NCBI GenBank assembly: GCA_038326995.1
Contig: JBBQKP010000002.1
Location: forward strand, 1-39,850
DNA length: 39,850 nucleotides
Source of the DNA: JBBQKP01 sp038326995
GTDB lineage: Bacteria; Planctomycetota; Phycisphaerae; Tepidisphaerales; Tepidisphaeraceae
Reading direction: 5' to 3'
Both the position numbers and the translations under genes were made by a program. Positions 39,832-39,850 of this stretch are shown here, one piece after another (position 1 is the first letter of the stretch; each line of letters starts with the position of its first letter). The notes below the pieces were generated by a model. The model had not been told where the DNA came from, ran no database searches, and was given only the letters and a program-made list of their open reading frames with translations.

Positions 39832-39850
39832 TCGCGAACCCGCGGCGTTC

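Overview
The window is gene-dense, fairly GC-rich bacterial chromosome that most resembles a member of the Planctomycetes, probably class Phycisphaerae. This is inferred from protein style, not from a marker gene. The evidence is a secreted protein carrying both a dockerin-type repeat pair and a PEP-CTERM tail, a Ser/Thr kinase with a C-terminal membrane anchor, many exported proteins with no close textbook homologue, few long operons, and many genes without a Shine-Dalgarno (SD) sequence. There is no phage, insertion sequence, CRISPR array, toxin-antitoxin pair or obvious genomic island. The content is core metabolism plus lineage-specific secreted proteins.

Layout. 1-2.8 kb: a minus-strand cluster of a short-chain dehydrogenase, an LMW-phosphatase-like protein, a group II truncated haemoglobin and an ABC sugar-binding protein cut by the window edge. 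It diverges, across a perfect palindrome, from a GH4 alpha-galactosidase-like enzyme with an added C-terminal domain (2.8-4.7 kb). 5-12 kb: a 1393-residue membrane-anchored TPR protein, glmS, and an orphan with a Ser/Gly linker. 12-18 kb: serine O-acetyltransferase, a CE15-like esterase, tsaB, then a minus-strand Suf module (a SufS-SufE fusion, SufT, an orphan). 18-22 kb: an exported-protein group of parvulin-type lipoprotein, prolyl oligopeptidase and small lipoprotein. 22-27.4 kb: metallophosphoesterase, tRNA-Gly(UCC), LpxL-type acyltransferase, ECF sigma factor with putative membrane anti-sigma factor, tRNA-Pro(UGG), and an exported orphan. 27.5-30.7 kb: rpsD, rpsR, cysK and trpF. 30.7-39.8 kb: an amino-acid dehydrogenase-like protein, a pteridine-reductase-like SDR, a Ser/Thr kinase, a TPR protein, PpsR, a secreted prenyltransferase-fold protein, and a two-lobed aspartic-protease-like protein with dockerin and PEP-CTERM signals.

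Functional threads. Sulfur appears three times: cysE makes O-acetylserine, cysK makes cysteine from it, and SufS-SufE mobilises cysteine sulfur for Fe-S assembly with SufT. Envelope biogenesis appears as glmS (UDP-GlcNAc precursor), LpxL (lipid A acylation), the parvulin lipoprotein and the sigma/anti-sigma pair. Plant-polymer use is suggested by the GH4 enzyme, the CE15 esterase and the sugar-binding protein.

Two patterns run across the window. First, at least seven genes have a TANNNT hexamer ending 6-8 nt before the ATG and mostly no SD, which suggests leaderless mRNAs. Second, short tandem repeats of 10-15 bp recur inside genes (always multiples of 3, encoding linkers) and between genes (any period). 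The largest is a 10-copy, 14-bp array growing out of the last codons of cysK. No clearly new defence or mobile system is visible. The best novelty candidates are the bilobed protease with dual surface signals, the GH4 fusion, and these two window-wide patterns.
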